Origin: Notospermus geniculatus
Taxonomy: Eukaryota > Nemertea > Pilidiophora > Heteronemertea > Lineidae
Length of the DNA stretch: 64,000 nucleotides
Reading direction: 5' to 3'
Assembly (NCBI GenBank): GCA_002633025.1
Contig: NMRB01000103.1
Location: 193,161 to 257,160, forward strand
In this document: positions 63,891-64,000 of the stretch, in pieces
Numbering within the stretch: position 1 is the first letter of the stretch
Layout of the letters: each line of letters opens with the position of its first letter
Notes under the pieces: model-generated
What the model was told of the DNA's origin: nothing
Database searches by the model: none
What the model saw: only the letters and a program-made list of their open reading frames with translations
Position numbers and translations under genes: made by a program

Positions 63891-64000
63891 GGACAGTGGG
63901 TATGCCAAGTTTCAGATCATTAGCTGTAGCAGTTACGAAACATGCTCTGCTAATGGACGATGGATGACGATGACGGATGGAGCATCATCATAAAGTTCAC
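63890..64000 (-). repeat. AGCTCAC-family head, truncated by the window edge
   Basis: 'CCAAGTTTCAGATCATTAGC', 'AGCAGTTACGAAACATGCTC' and 'TGCTAATGGACGATGGATGA' are the reverse of the head seen at 15540-15650, about 85% similar. The element continues beyond 64000. Confidence 0.75.

Overview
The window looks like accessory, transposon-dense chromosomal DNA of a marine or aquatic invertebrate animal. Open reading frames are short and broken, splice-like GT/AG signals border several coding pieces, and dispersed repeats, inverted-repeat elements and tRNA-derived repeats fill most of the rest. The GGCCTA-rich stretches and the 'AGCTCAC...CCGTCGTC...' and 'ATGGCCGCCAGGTGGC' repeats are of a kind I associate with aquatic invertebrate genomes. 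I cannot name the phylum. No complete host gene was recognised. Gaps and ambiguous bases lie at 3340, 12051-12165, 18575-18577, 49965 and 63523-63612, and several abut long G runs.

Layout. At 1-9.8 kb there are repeat modules, a Kolobok-like transposase remnant (1.7-3.0 kb), an unnamed conserved remnant (3.4-4.7 kb), a terminal-inverted-repeat (TIR) element with CRE-like sites (4.9 kb) and a pogo-type transposase N-terminus (6 kb). At 9.8-20 kb there are long dispersed repeats with a 144-146 bp internal module, a DUF6589-like exon, a 1.05-kb fold-back element, a pogo C-terminus, a MITE (miniature inverted-repeat transposable element) and a coiled-coil ORF1-like remnant. At 20-30 kb there are a DIRS-type tyrosine recombinase, a 1-kb element whose ends are arrays of 15-bp repeats, a duplicated two-exon gene piece, a 1.8-kb fold-back element, and Tc1 and PIF1/Helitron helicase fragments. 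At 30-41 kb there are a DIRS-like gag ORF, a SAP-like protein piece, several small TIR elements (one flanked by TTAA), a palindrome with two divergent tRNA-like units, a SINE and a HECT-like fragment. At 41-53 kb there are an AT microsatellite, several unnamed minus-strand coding stretches, OB-fold-like and BEN-like pieces and one RecQ-like exon. At 53-64 kb there are a BEL/Pao integrase, a DIRS-like element with gag and reverse transcriptase, a Ty3/gypsy integrase tail and a RecQ-like helicase C-terminus.

Almost every coding remnant I could recognise lies on the minus strand, whereas the small non-coding elements show no such bias. One explanation is that the window sits inside a large intron of a plus-strand gene, where sense insertions are selected against. 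The fragments do not form an operon or pathway. They are layers of mobile elements: Kolobok, pogo/Tigger, Tc1, Helitron/PIF1, DIRS, BEL, gypsy and SINE, with a few possible host exons between them.
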